64,000 nucleotides of DNA from Candidatus Nitrosotenuis aquarius (GTDB lineage Archaea > Thermoproteota > Nitrososphaeria > Nitrososphaerales > Nitrosopumilaceae), in assembly GCF_002787055.1 (NCBI RefSeq), contig NZ_CP024808.1, positions 584,328-648,327 of the forward strand, in the 5' to 3' direction. Under the pieces are notes generated by a model. That model had not been told where the DNA came from and made no database searches. It saw only the letters and a program-made list of their open reading frames with translations. Made by a program: the position numbers and the translations under genes. Of the stretch, positions 16,586 to 24,941 are shown piece after piece (the stretch's first letter is position 1; each line of letters begins with the position of its first letter).

Positions 16586-17692
16586 ATGAAAAAGAGTTTG
16601 GAGGAAAAAGAAGACAAAAACCTTCCAAAGCCAGTAGATGAAACTCAGACAAGCCTAGTCAAGGCAGACTATCAGCAGACAAAGCTTCTCAAAAAAGGCA
16701 TCCATCTAATGGCAGATGAGCGCCTCGAAGACGCAGTAAAGGTCTTTGATCAGATTATTCGAATCGACCCCAATAACACAGAGGCACTGCTCAAGATGGG
16801 CTATTCCAAATTCCACCTAGACGATTATGCAGGTGCCCTCCAAGCATACGACAAAGTTTTGGATATCGACGTTGCAAATTCAGAGGCCTGGAACCTCAAG
16901 TCACTTGTTCACTATCAGCAAAAACAGTACCCAAAGGCGCTGGACTGCGTGGAAAAATCAATCGAGTCCGACCCAACATTTGGGATGGCTTGGTATAACA
17001 AGGCATGTTATTTATCATTGCTAAACGAGGTTCCCGATTCTATCGAGTCACTGAAAAGATCAATTGAAATCGACGTCAAAAACGCAAAGCGCGCAGTACG
17101 AGACAAGGACTTTGCAAATATCAAAATCGAGGAAAGTTTCAGAAGAATCGTAGAGCTCGTAGTCTTTGAATCAATACGACAGGGTTATCACACAATTGGA
17201 GCAATAGTGTGGACCACATTTATCAGCAAGGCCGAAGTCGAAGACTCGCTCAGAAAGCTAATGGAAAAGGGACTAGTCGTCAAAAACGAAAAGAGGCAAG
17301 GCCTAAACAAGATTGACACTTATGATATAGAGCCAGAGATGGCAGCAAAAATTGGCGTAGAAAAGAAAAGCCTCATCGGCACAACAAAGAAACTTCCAGG
17401 GACAATCAAGTCACTCAAAGATGTCAGCGAGTCAATCCAGTCAACTAAGCTTGCAATCGAGGAAGAAAATATTGAAAAGATTATCAAAAATTTCAGCTTA
17501 TTCATTGATGCAGAAAAACTTGGCACTACAATGATTGAGCAATTCCTAGAAGAACATCGAGAAATCAGACTCTACAAGGTAAGACTTGAAGACAAGGGAC
17601 TAGACTATCTCAAAGAAAACAAGGAAAAGATTCTAGGACTGTTTGATAGTGTAGAGGCAGTAATCACAAAAAAGCTGCGCGGCCAAGTATAG
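16586..17692 (+). CDS. TPR protein with C-terminal winged-helix-like region
   Basis: After a charged N-terminus, residues about 30-170 hold four TPR-type helical pairs ([80 protein letters not shown]). The next part (about 190-250) looks like a winged helix: [20 protein letters not shown] then [20 protein letters not shown]. The C-terminal 110 residues are helical and unassigned. The ATG at 16586 lies about 30 bases after GGTATTTATTC. It is divergent from the collagen-like gene over a 110-base shared promoter region. A regulatory or scaffolding role is inference. Confidence 0.78.
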   Translation: MKKSLEEKEDKNLPKPVDETQTSLVKADYQQTKLLKKGIHLMADERLEDAVKVFDQIIRIDPNNTEALLKMGYSKFHLDDYAGALQAYDKVLDIDVANSEAWNLKSLVHYQQKQYPKALDCVEKSIESDPTFGMAWYNKACYLSLLNEVPDSIESLKRSIEIDVKNAKRAVRDKDFANIKIEESFRRIVELVVFESIRQGYHTIGAIVWTTFISKAEVEDSLRKLMEKGLVVKNEKRQGLNKIDTYDIEPEMAAKIGVEKKSLIGTTKKLPGTIKSLKDVSESIQSTKLAIEEENIEKIIKNFSLFIDAEKLGTTMIEQFLEEHREIRLYKVRLEDKGLDYLKENKEKILGLFDSVEAVITKKLRGQV

Positions 17693-18490
17693 CTATTCTG
17701 CAGACAAGTCCCAATAGTTTGCATTTTCCTGCTTTACTATTGGCTTGTTGAGGCCCTTCCATTCCTTGAAAGAGCGCACGTACAATTTTACATTTGGATA
17801 GTCAGCTGACTTGAGCGCATAGTACGCAAGGCCAGACAGTGTCCCAACGCTTCCACAATACGTGATGATTTCTGCGTTTTCTGGAATGTTTCTGTTTTTG
17901 AGCAGTCTCTTTAGGTCGTCTTTTGGTTTTAGGATTTTGTCTTCGGATGCCAGAGTTCGATACGGAATGTTGACTGCGCCCGGTATGTGTTGCTCCAGAT
18001 AGTTGAGTCGCTCACGATTATCAATTACTATGACGTTTTTGCTCTCTTTTGCTTTTTCCAAATAGTCAGCAGTTGCCATGATTTCCGGCTGGAGTTTTAC
18101 AGAGTGAGTCTTTTGTGATGGTGCGGTTTCCGCAGTATCGGTTTCAAGGCCCAATCCCTTCCACTGCGAATACGTCATGTCCAATAGCGACACATCAGAA
18201 TGACCCAGATATTGCAGAGTCCACGCTACACGGGATGCCAGTGCACCAAACGTGTCATCATATACTACAACAGGGGTTTGATCGTCTATTCCCAGTCGCT
18301 GCGCTATTGCGAGCACCTTTTCTGGCGAGTCGTCTGCCAGCAGTTCTGCCAATGGTAAATTGACAGATTTTGGAATGTGATCTTTTTTGTAGTCTTCTGC
18401 GCGCCTCACATCAATTACTCGAACGCTGTTATCGCGCAGCTGTCCGCGCAAGTGATCAGCATCAATTGTAGGCCTGCTCAAGCTGCGCAT
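17693..18490 (-). CDS. Two-domain rhodanese (thiosulfate/mercaptopyruvate sulfurtransferase)
   Basis: Two tandem rhodanese domains of about 130 residues each. The N-terminal domain (VRVIDVRRAEDYKKDHIPKS, VVVYDDTFGALASRVAWTLQ) has Asp instead of Cys at its loop and is inactive by the usual pattern. The C-terminal domain carries the catalytic Cys in IITYCGSVGTLSGLAYYAL. It transfers sulfane sulfur from thiosulfate or mercaptopyruvate. The ATG at 18490 overlaps the end of the sulfite/nitrite reductase gene by 13 bases, so the pair is an operon and the sulfurtransferase probably works in the same sulfur pathway. Confidence 0.88.
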   Translation of the reverse strand: MRSLSRPTIDADHLRGQLRDNSVRVIDVRRAEDYKKDHIPKSVNLPLAELLADDSPEKVLAIAQRLGIDDQTPVVVYDDTFGALASRVAWTLQYLGHSDVSLLDMTYSQWKGLGLETDTAETAPSQKTHSVKLQPEIMATADYLEKAKESKNVIVIDNRERLNYLEQHIPGAVNIPYRTLASEDKILKPKDDLKRLLKNRNIPENAEIITYCGSVGTLSGLAYYALKSADYPNVKLYVRSFKEWKGLNKPIVKQENANYWDLSAE

Positions 18491-20286
18491 TCTCCCTTGC
18501 CGGTTCGTGCGTGGTAGCCAGAATCGCTTCCATAGTCGGCATAGAAATCCTTGTCTTGTTCAATCGATGGCGCCTGTGTGAACGGCAAGAGAATTTTTTT
18601 AATGTCATCTATTGTTTTGACCTGCGAGTCCGCATGTCCAGTTACAACTTTGTGGATCCAAGACTTGAAGTCCTCTCCCTGCTTTTTGTTTGCCTTGAAT
18701 GTCTCAACTAGCTTTAGTATGGACGGGATGACTCGCTTTGCTGGAATTCGCAGTATGTTTGCGCCAAGCATTGTCTCACCGTCGGATCTTCCGCCAAGCG
18801 ACATTTGGTACACTGGGTACATGTCTTTGCCCACCCTGCCCCCACCTCCATAGAAGCCAATTGTTGCTATTTCGTGCTGACCGCAAGAGTTGGGGCATCC
18901 GCTTATTTTGATAGAGGCCTCACGCAGATCATCGTCTTCGTCCAGCTTTAGCTCAATGAACTTTCTTTGGATTTCTTTTGCCATCCTGTGCGAGTTTGTC
19001 AGTGCCAAGTTACACGATGTCGTGCCAGAACATCCAATTGGGTGCACCATCGTAAGCGAGCCCGGGTTTGCAAGGCCTACTTCCAGTAGTTTGGCATACA
19101 ATCGTGGCAAGTCAGATTCTGCTACATACCGCAGGTAAATGTCCTGCACAAAGCCCGTTCTTGCGTATCCCTCTGCTGAGAATTCTTTGGATATTTCCGC
19201 TATAGCTCGAAGCTGGCTTGCGGTGATGTCTCCTGCCTCCAGTGTTATAGACACCGAATAATATCCAGGTTGTTTTTGCGCAAACGTGTTGCCCTTGCGC
19301 CACCTAGAAAATCCATCAGGGATTGATTTTCCATCAAATCCGGAAATTCTCACGTGCGAGTCCAGTTTTTGCGGAGTCTGATCAACTGACAACTTTACAA
19401 TCACAGACTGCGCCATTCTTACTAGGGCTCGCTCTTTGAGGACTAGGTTCTGGAACTGCTCCCAGCCCATCGAGTCAACCAAATATCGCATTCTGTTGCG
19501 CTCCATGTGTTTTCTGTCTCCAAGTCTGTCAAAAATCCTAATTGTTGCAATCGAAGTGTAAAGTAGATCTTCTTCCGGAGTCCAGTCCTCTAGCTGGTGT
19601 CCAACAAAGGACTTGTTTCCTAGGCCTCCACCCAAGAACACCTTGAATCCCCGTCGCTGCTGTCCGTTTATGGTTTTGATCTGCGGAATCAGGCCAACGT
19701 CAACCATTCTTGCCATTCCGTGTTTTTCACAGCAGGTGAAATTGAACTTGAACTTTCTTGGCAGCGACTGGTTTAGCGGATTTCGAAGGAAAAACTTGGC
19801 AGTAGCTACTGCGTATGAAGTCACATCAAATTCCTCTTCTGCACAAACTCCCGCAAGAGGACTGCACATTACGTTTCGCACTGCGTTTCCACATGCTTCC
19901 CTTGATGTTAGTCCCACTTCGGCAAGACTGCGAATTATTTCAGAGACGTCTTCCAGTATAACCCAGTGTAATTGCACGTTTTGTCTTGTAGAGACATGTG
20001 CAGAGCCAATCGAATATTGCTCAGATAATGTCGCTAATTTTTCTAGTTGGTGCGGATAGACTTCGCCTGCTGGAAGCTTTACTCGCACCATTGCATAATC
20101 ATCAGTCATTCTAGTACCATATGCGCCGTTTTGCAGTCGGAATCTTCTGAAGAGGTCAGGCTCGAGTTTGCCCTGTCGGAACTGCTTTACCATGTTTGCG
20201 AAATGGTCGGCTTCCTCTACTCGCGCCCAGTTTACCCTGGCCTTTCTGCCTTCTTTGGACTGTTTTGTTATGGTACTCAAATTCAA
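18478..20286 (-). CDS. Siroheme [4Fe-4S] sulfite/nitrite reductase
   Basis: A 602-residue hemoprotein of the sulfite/nitrite reductase superfamily. The two half-domains are present, with ferredoxin-like repeats (VSTRQNVQLHWV at 98-109; YARTGFVQDIYLRYV at 374-388). The siroheme-cluster cysteines are C419/C425 (HPIGCSGTTSCNL) and C464/C468 (ISGCPNSCGQHE), all intact. Basic residues around the anion site (ACGNAVRNVMC) are also present. It catalyses six-electron reduction of sulfite to sulfide or nitrite to ammonia; sequence by eye does not decide. The overlapping rhodanese gene and the nearby cysteine synthase and TusA favour assimilatory sulfite reduction. The C-terminal extension after residue 540 is unassigned. 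Confidence 0.88.
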   Translation of the reverse strand: MNLSTITKQSKEGRKARVNWARVEEADHFANMVKQFRQGKLEPDLFRRFRLQNGAYGTRMTDDYAMVRVKLPAGEVYPHQLEKLATLSEQYSIGSAHVSTRQNVQLHWVILEDVSEIIRSLAEVGLTSREACGNAVRNVMCSPLAGVCAEEEFDVTSYAVATAKFFLRNPLNQSLPRKFKFNFTCCEKHGMARMVDVGLIPQIKTINGQQRRGFKVFLGGGLGNKSFVGHQLEDWTPEEDLLYTSIATIRIFDRLGDRKHMERNRMRYLVDSMGWEQFQNLVLKERALVRMAQSVIVKLSVDQTPQKLDSHVRISGFDGKSIPDGFSRWRKGNTFAQKQPGYYSVSITLEAGDITASQLRAIAEISKEFSAEGYARTGFVQDIYLRYVAESDLPRLYAKLLEVGLANPGSLTMVHPIGCSGTTSCNLALTNSHRMAKEIQRKFIELKLDEDDDLREASIKISGCPNSCGQHEIATIGFYGGGGRVGKDMYPVYQMSLGGRSDGETMLGANILRIPAKRVIPSILKLVETFKANKKQGEDFKSWIHKVVTGHADSQVKTIDDIKKILLPFTQAPSIEQDKDFYADYGSDSGYHARTGKGECAA

Positions 20287-20405
20287 CTAACTTCCCTTAA
20301 ATTTGGATATAAATTTTTGATAAAAATTGGAATTTGCCGACATAGTAAATTTGCAGACAAATTTTTCCTCCTTGCATTAGTGCCGCCTAAGCGACTTGTG
20401 CGTAA

Positions 20406-20429
20406 ATGACAATAAACTATTAATGTCAT
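20406..20429. promoter_or_regulatory. Imperfect dyad in the thi4 promoter
   Basis: ATGACA (20406-20411) and TGTCAT (20424-20429) are inverted repeats with a 12-base AT-rich centre that is partly symmetrical. The dyad overlaps the likely TATA region of the GTG start at 20448 and could be a repressor site. I see no TPP riboswitch in the 160 bases between the divergent genes. Confidence 0.3.
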
Positions 20430-20447
20430 ATAATTTGGGCTAATTTC

Positions 20448-21260
20448 GTGCAAAGCGCTCAGACAAAGACAAAAATTTTTGCAGACGTAAACGAGGCAAA
20501 AATCACTGCGGCAATTGCGGATGAATTCTTTGCAGTCTTCAAGGAGCGAATCACATCGGATGTTATCATTATTGGTGCAGGACCGGCAGGACTAACGGCC
20601 GGACGAGAGCTATCATTGATGGGTTACAAGGTTTTGATTATAGAGCAGAACAACTATCTTGGAGGAGGCTACTGGCTTGGTGGCTATATGATGAACCCAG
20701 TCACAGTCCGAGCGCCGGCACAGAAAATCTGGGACGAGCTTGGAATTCCATACAAGCAAGCAACCGATGGACTATACATCACTGCAGGACCCCATGCAGT
20801 ATCAAAGCTAATTGCTGCTACCTGCGATGCAGGTGTAAAATTTTTGAATCTGACTAAATTCGACGATCTTATTTTAAAATACGGCCGAGTGTCCGGCCTT
20901 GTGGTAAACTGGATGCCAGTGTCTGCACTGCCAAGAAACATCACGTGTGTAGACCCAGTTGCCCTAGAGTCAAAAATGGTAATTGACGCATCAGGCCACG
21001 ATTCCGTTGCAGTAAAACGACTAGTGGATAGAAAGCTAGTAGACTGGAAGGGAATGAATCCAATGTGGGTAGAAGACGGTGAGGATAAGGTGGTAGAATC
21101 CACCGGCGAAGTCTATCCAGGGCTAGTCATTGCAGGCATGTCAGTAACGGAGACACATGGCTTGCCAAGAATGGGCCCAACCTTTGGTTCCATGCTATTT
21201 TCAGGCAAGCGTGCAGCAGAAATAACTGCTCAAAAGTTAAAAGAACTAAACCGAACCTAA
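20448..21260 (+). CDS. thi4: Thiazole synthase Thi4 with the sulfur-donor Cys
   Basis: Makes the thiazole half of thiamine from NAD and glycine. The dinucleotide-binding motif is IIGAGPAGLTAGREL (41-55), followed by NNYLGGGYWLGGYMMNP. In yeast Thi4 the sulfur comes from one active-site cysteine and the enzyme turns over once; many archaeal forms have His there and use sulfide. Here the region reads NITCVDPVALESKM, putting Cys167 directly before V-D-P in the place of the yeast Cys. This predicts a single-turnover enzyme unless another sulfur source is used. GMSVTETHGLPRMGPTFGSM is the conserved C-terminal part. The gene starts with GTG at 20448 and is three bases from the next gene. Confidence 0.92.
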   Translation: MQSAQTKTKIFADVNEAKITAAIADEFFAVFKERITSDVIIIGAGPAGLTAGRELSLMGYKVLIIEQNNYLGGGYWLGGYMMNPVTVRAPAQKIWDELGIPYKQATDGLYITAGPHAVSKLIAATCDAGVKFLNLTKFDDLILKYGRVSGLVVNWMPVSALPRNITCVDPVALESKMVIDASGHDSVAVKRLVDRKLVDWKGMNPMWVEDGEDKVVESTGEVYPGLVIAGMSVTETHGLPRMGPTFGSMLFSGKRAAEITAQKLKELNRT

Positions 21261-21263
21261 ATC

Positions 21264-22043
21264 GTGCGGTTCTCCAAAATTTACATCTACGATGAGCTAT
21301 CCATACCAGAATTAAAGCTAGATTCGCTAGTGGAATTTTTACAAAAAACATTCCACGTACCAGTAGAAAAAAGAAAGAACATCTTTGCAGGCTGTGGACA
21401 AAATACAGCACACGACATAGCTGCTACTAGAATCTTCAACTATAGGCAGAAATTTCAAAGGCACGAACCGACACCAGAAGAAATACAATTTGAGATGGAG
21501 TCATTTGCAGACTCGGCCAAAACAGAAAACATTATTCTCTATGATGGATTTGAGTTTCACAAAATTGTATCAGGATTAATTCCAGACAGGGAAGCAACTT
21601 TGGATAATTTTCATTTGATATTTACAAACAAGCTTACCTGCACGTTTGATGATTCTGATTTTAGATATCACGGCAGAGCATTGATTGGTGCAAATCCCGC
21701 AATAATATCCACAACAGGAATAATCGAGGCGCCTGCAAAGTCGCGCGAATATTACATGGACATGATGGCAAACTACGGGATGGGCCTAAACATTGATTCC
21801 ATCAAGGAAAAATACATGGGCCAGTACCTAGAGTACCATGACCCAAGGCTGGACAAAATAATCCAAGGCTATGCACTGCAAGCGGTATTCTATTATATCA
21901 CAGGAGATCCGTTTTGCGAATTTTTGGACTGCAGGCTAAACAATGCGCACTGGCAGCGCGATCTTTTGTATTCGCAGCTAGAGTTCGGCAAGCTTTGCCC
22001 AAAACACCAAAAAGCAGTCGATGATTGGTTGACTTTAAATTAA
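21264..22043 (+). CDS. Conserved archaeal protein of unknown role, possibly DUF6775-like putative metallopeptidase
   Basis: A 259-residue soluble protein. Strongly conserved-looking stretches are NIILYDGFEFHKIVSGLIP, LIFTNKLTCTFDDSDFRYHG, NPAIISTTGIIEAPAKSREY, and FCEFLDCRLNNAHWQRDLLY. From memory these resemble an archaeal family annotated as a putative metallopeptidase (DUF6775), but no HExxH motif is present and I cannot check the assignment. The Cys/His-rich end (DCRLNNAHWQ, KLCPKHQ) could bind metal. It starts at GTG 21264, three bases after the thi4 stop, so it is co-transcribed with thi4 and may assist thiazole synthesis or metal delivery. Confidence 0.65.
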   Translation: MRFSKIYIYDELSIPELKLDSLVEFLQKTFHVPVEKRKNIFAGCGQNTAHDIAATRIFNYRQKFQRHEPTPEEIQFEMESFADSAKTENIILYDGFEFHKIVSGLIPDREATLDNFHLIFTNKLTCTFDDSDFRYHGRALIGANPAIISTTGIIEAPAKSREYYMDMMANYGMGLNIDSIKEKYMGQYLEYHDPRLDKIIQGYALQAVFYYITGDPFCEFLDCRLNNAHWQRDLLYSQLEFGKLCPKHQKAVDDWLTLN

Positions 22044-22063
22044 TCAAATAATTAGGCACAGTC

Positions 22064-23053
22064 ATGATGGCTGCAGACGGTGGCTCCACCGTAATGATGG
22101 AAAAAGAGTTCCCCAAGACAGAAAAAAAGAAAACAAAATACGACGTCATCATCATAGGCGCAGGCCCTGCAGGATATACCGCGGGAATTTACTGCTCTCG
22201 CGCAAGACATGACACTTTGATATTATCTGGAATATTGCCTGGAGGACAGCTGGTCAACACTACCGAGGTTGAGAACTATCCAGGATTTGAAAACGGGATC
22301 ATGGGCCCAGACTTGATGATTACCATGAGAAAGCAGACAGAGCGAATGGGTACCACCATAATAGACGATGAGGTAATCGATGTTGATTTCAGACACAAGC
22401 CATTCAAGATTCTAACAGCATCCGAAGAATACGAATGCAGGGCAGTAATCATTGCAACTGGTGCAACCCCTAGAAAGCTCGGCCTTGCAGGCGAGCAGAC
22501 ATTTGGAGGGCGAGGAGTGTCATATTGCGCAACATGTGATGGGCCGTTCTTTAGAAATCAGGAGATAATTGTAGTGGGTGGCGGAGACTCTGCAATAGAG
22601 GAGGCCACGTTCTTGACAAAGTTTGGAAGCAAGGTCCACATCATCCACAGAAAGGACACGTTACGTGCAAGCAAGGTAATGCAAGAGCGCGCATTTTCCA
22701 ATCCAAAAATCCAGATGCACTGGAACAGTGTTGTCTCTGAGATTCAGGGCGACCAAAAGGTGCAAAGCATTGTTTTGTCCGATACCAAGTCTGGCCAAAA
22801 GACAACCATTCAGGCAGGTGCAGTCTTTGTGGCAATAGGCCATGAGCCAAACACAAAGATCTTCGCCAACAGCGTAGAGCTGGACGAGCAAGGATACATC
22901 AAGCTCAGGGACAACACAAAGACAAGCGTTCCGGGAGTTTTTGCTGCAGGCGACGTCCATGATCATAGATACAGGCAGGCAATCACGGCAGCAGGCTTTG
23001 GTTGCATGGCGGCAATAGATGTTGACAGGTATCTGACTGAAACCAAGTCCTAG
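22064..23053 (+). CDS. trxB: Thioredoxin-disulfide reductase
   Basis: An FAD/NADPH flavoprotein of 329 residues that reduces thioredoxin. FAD site: DVIIIGAGPAGYTAGIYCSR. Redox-active disulfide: SYCATCDGPFF. NADPH site: IIVVGGGDSAIEEATFL and the HRKDTLRAS loop. C-terminal FAD contact: GVFAAGDVHDHRYRQAITAA. The first 25 residues (Met- and Lys-rich) are probably a short extension; ATGs at 22067 and 22097 are possible starts. It follows the unknown gene by 20 bases and may support MsrB and other thiol enzymes. Confidence 0.93.
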   Translation: MMAADGGSTVMMEKEFPKTEKKKTKYDVIIIGAGPAGYTAGIYCSRARHDTLILSGILPGGQLVNTTEVENYPGFENGIMGPDLMITMRKQTERMGTTIIDDEVIDVDFRHKPFKILTASEEYECRAVIIATGATPRKLGLAGEQTFGGRGVSYCATCDGPFFRNQEIIVVGGGDSAIEEATFLTKFGSKVHIIHRKDTLRASKVMQERAFSNPKIQMHWNSVVSEIQGDQKVQSIVLSDTKSGQKTTIQAGAVFVAIGHEPNTKIFANSVELDEQGYIKLRDNTKTSVPGVFAAGDVHDHRYRQAITAAGFGCMAAIDVDRYLTETKS

Positions 23054-23056
23054 TTC

Positions 23057-23073
23057 GTTCGATTCAGACAAAC
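23057..23073. promoter_or_regulatory. Palindrome-like element upstream of histidine kinase (reverse orientation)
   Basis: On the minus strand this reads GTTTGTCTGAATCGAAC, the pattern GTTTG-N7-CGAAC. It ends 17 bases before TTG 23091 and 35 bases before an in-frame GTG at 23109. In the other three copies the distance to the start is 40-42 bases, which hints that the kinase might start at 23109. Confidence 0.4.
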
Positions 23074-23090
23074 AACCACAAAAACCAATC

Positions 23091-24500
23091 TTGTCTTATT
23101 TGCAAGCTGTGTTTGAGAAGACAAGTCTGAAGATCAGCGGCACTGTTGGAATCATCATATTACTACTGGGTGTTACCATCTTGTTTGGCACATACCAAAT
23201 GTCAAAGGTAAGCTCTGAGATCATCATGATATCAGAAGCATACAAGCCACTGCAGGAAAGCCTGAGCAAAATACAGCTCCACCATCAAAAGCAGGCATCA
23301 AGTTTTGATAGAATCATTGCAAACCAGCAAGACAGCGCAAAGGAGGAGTTTTGGGCAAGCACAGTACTAATAAAATCCGACATTGATCACGCAAAAAAGA
23401 TAACAGAGACTGGATTTTCTGTTGCGCCAGACCCAACCCAGGCAAACTTTAGGCTAGTGCACCAAATGTTTTCGGAAATAGAGCAGGCGCATCTGGAATA
23501 CGAAGAGATGGCAAAGACAGCCATGACATCGCCCAGTCCAGTTTTGCTGGATCAGCTAAATTCCAAACACAAGCAGATCCAAAACAAAATAGATTCAATA
23601 TCATCTGAGATTGGAAAATTTGACGACCAGGCCATAACTGCAATAGAGGAACATGAGAGGGGATGGCTGATTGTTCAAATTGCAATTATAGTTACAGTTG
23701 GAGGAATTGCTCTTGCACTGCGGTACTTTTTCTCGCAGGTAAACTCGGACCTCAAGCGAGAAATTGACTACAAGACCCGCGAGCTGTCCGAGGCAAACAA
23801 AAAACTCAAAGACCTAGACAAGATGAAAGATGAGTTCATCAGCATTGCATCACATGAGCTAAAAAGTCCGATTCAGCCAATCTTTGGCTTTGCAGAACTT
23901 GCACAGTCTGGCGACATTGACCAAAAGGAGGCATGGGACGGAGTAACCACGCTTGCAAAAAAACTTCAGGACTTGGCAAACGATGTTCTGGATGTAACCA
24001 GAATAGAGAGCAACCGACTGACAATATACCCAGAAGACATCTCACTTAACAATACAATCAAGGAGGCAGTAACAATGGCAAAGACAGGCCTATCAAAAGA
24101 CCTCAAAATACTAGAAGAAACAGGCCAAGACGTCACAATACGTGCAGATAGAACAAGGCTAGACCAAGTATTGCGAAACCTAATCAACAATTCAATAAAG
24201 TTCACAGAAAACGGGCACATCAAAGTAAAGACCGAGATAGGACAAGGCGAGGTGAAAATATCGGTGTCCGATACCGGAAACGGCATCCCGCAAGAGATCC
24301 TGCCCAGAATATTTGGCAAGTTTGCCACAAAGGGACACGGATCCGACAATCAGGCAGGAAACGGCCTGGGCTTGTTTTTGTGCAAGGGAATCATAGAGGC
24401 CCATGGTGGAAAAATCACAGCAAAAAACAACAAGGACTGCGGTGCAACGTTCGAGTTTACAATACCCACAATACCCAAGGCCATCACAATAACAAACTAG
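23091..24500 (+). CDS. Membrane sensor histidine kinase
   Basis: Two membrane segments (about residues 15-37, GTVGIIILLLGVTILFGTY, and 197-215, WLIVQIAIIVTVGGIALALR) flank an extracytoplasmic sensor region that is all-helical and reminiscent of four-helix-bundle sensors. A coiled linker leads to the HisKA box FISIASHELKSPIQPIFGFA (phospho-acceptor His), then the ATPase domain with N box LRNLINNSIKFTENG, G1 VSDTGNGIP and G2 GNGLGLFLCKGI. The start is uncertain: TTG 23091 (chosen), TTG 23100 or GTG 23109. The response regulator 57 bases downstream is its likely partner. Confidence 0.9.
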   Translation: MSYLQAVFEKTSLKISGTVGIIILLLGVTILFGTYQMSKVSSEIIMISEAYKPLQESLSKIQLHHQKQASSFDRIIANQQDSAKEEFWASTVLIKSDIDHAKKITETGFSVAPDPTQANFRLVHQMFSEIEQAHLEYEEMAKTAMTSPSPVLLDQLNSKHKQIQNKIDSISSEIGKFDDQAITAIEEHERGWLIVQIAIIVTVGGIALALRYFFSQVNSDLKREIDYKTRELSEANKKLKDLDKMKDEFISIASHELKSPIQPIFGFAELAQSGDIDQKEAWDGVTTLAKKLQDLANDVLDVTRIESNRLTIYPEDISLNNTIKEAVTMAKTGLSKDLKILEETGQDVTIRADRTRLDQVLRNLINNSIKFTENGHIKVKTEIGQGEVKISVSDTGNGIPQEILPRIFGKFATKGHGSDNQAGNGLGLFLCKGIIEAHGGKITAKNNKDCGATFEFTIPTIPKAITITN

Positions 24501-24517
24501 GTTTGCGCTAATCGAAC
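24501..24517. promoter_or_regulatory. Palindrome-like element GTTTG-N7-CGAAC upstream of response regulator
   Basis: GTTTGCGCTAATCGAAC starts at the base after the kinase stop and ends 40 bases before the ATG at 24558. The last eight bases AATCGAAC are identical to those of the copy at 23057 (read on the minus strand), linking the kinase and its regulator. Confidence 0.42.
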
Positions 24518-24557
24518 AGACATCGACTAAAGTATGCACCAGCCCGAGTTTTATCAA

Positions 24558-24941
24558 ATGAGCCTAAACATACTAGTAGCAGAGGACAATGCGTTTACCG
24601 CAAGCCAGTACACCAAGATACTGGAAAAAAACGGCCACCGAGTACAGATAGCAAAGGACGGAGTAGAATGCATAGAAACATACGAAAAGGCACTATCCGA
24701 ATTTGACTCACTTGATCAGAATCCATTTGATGTAGTATTATTGGACAACAACATGCCCAGAAAAAGCGGAGTCGAGGTGGCAAAGGAAATACTTGACAAG
24801 AGGCCAAACCAGAGAATCATCTTTGCTTCTGCATATGACATCAACTCGCTAATCAAGGCTCCAGGAGACATGCCAAAGTCAGTAGAGGTCCTAGAAAAGC
24901 CGTTTTCGCTCAACACAATGATTAGTAAACTGCAGAGCTAG
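24558..24941 (+). CDS. Response regulator, receiver domain only
   Basis: A CheY-like receiver of 127 residues: ILVAEDNAFTA (D10 with E9), phospho-acceptor Asp63 in VVLLDNNMPRKSG, Ser in FASAYD and Lys in LEKPFSL. The start MSLNILVAEDN at 24558 places the acidic pocket normally; an ATG at 24534 would add eight residues. No output domain, so it acts through protein contact, probably with the upstream membrane kinase. Close in plan to the regulator at 9274. Its stop overlaps the convergent cysteine synthase gene by four bases. Confidence 0.9.
   Translation: MSLNILVAEDNAFTASQYTKILEKNGHRVQIAKDGVECIETYEKALSEFDSLDQNPFDVVLLDNNMPRKSGVEVAKEILDKRPNQRIIFASAYDINSLIKAPGDMPKSVEVLEKPFSLNTMISKLQS

Noticed and set aside
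20287-20447. TPP riboswitch upstream of thi4
   Set aside because: No conserved riboswitch core is readable in the 160-base gap; only an AT-rich dyad.
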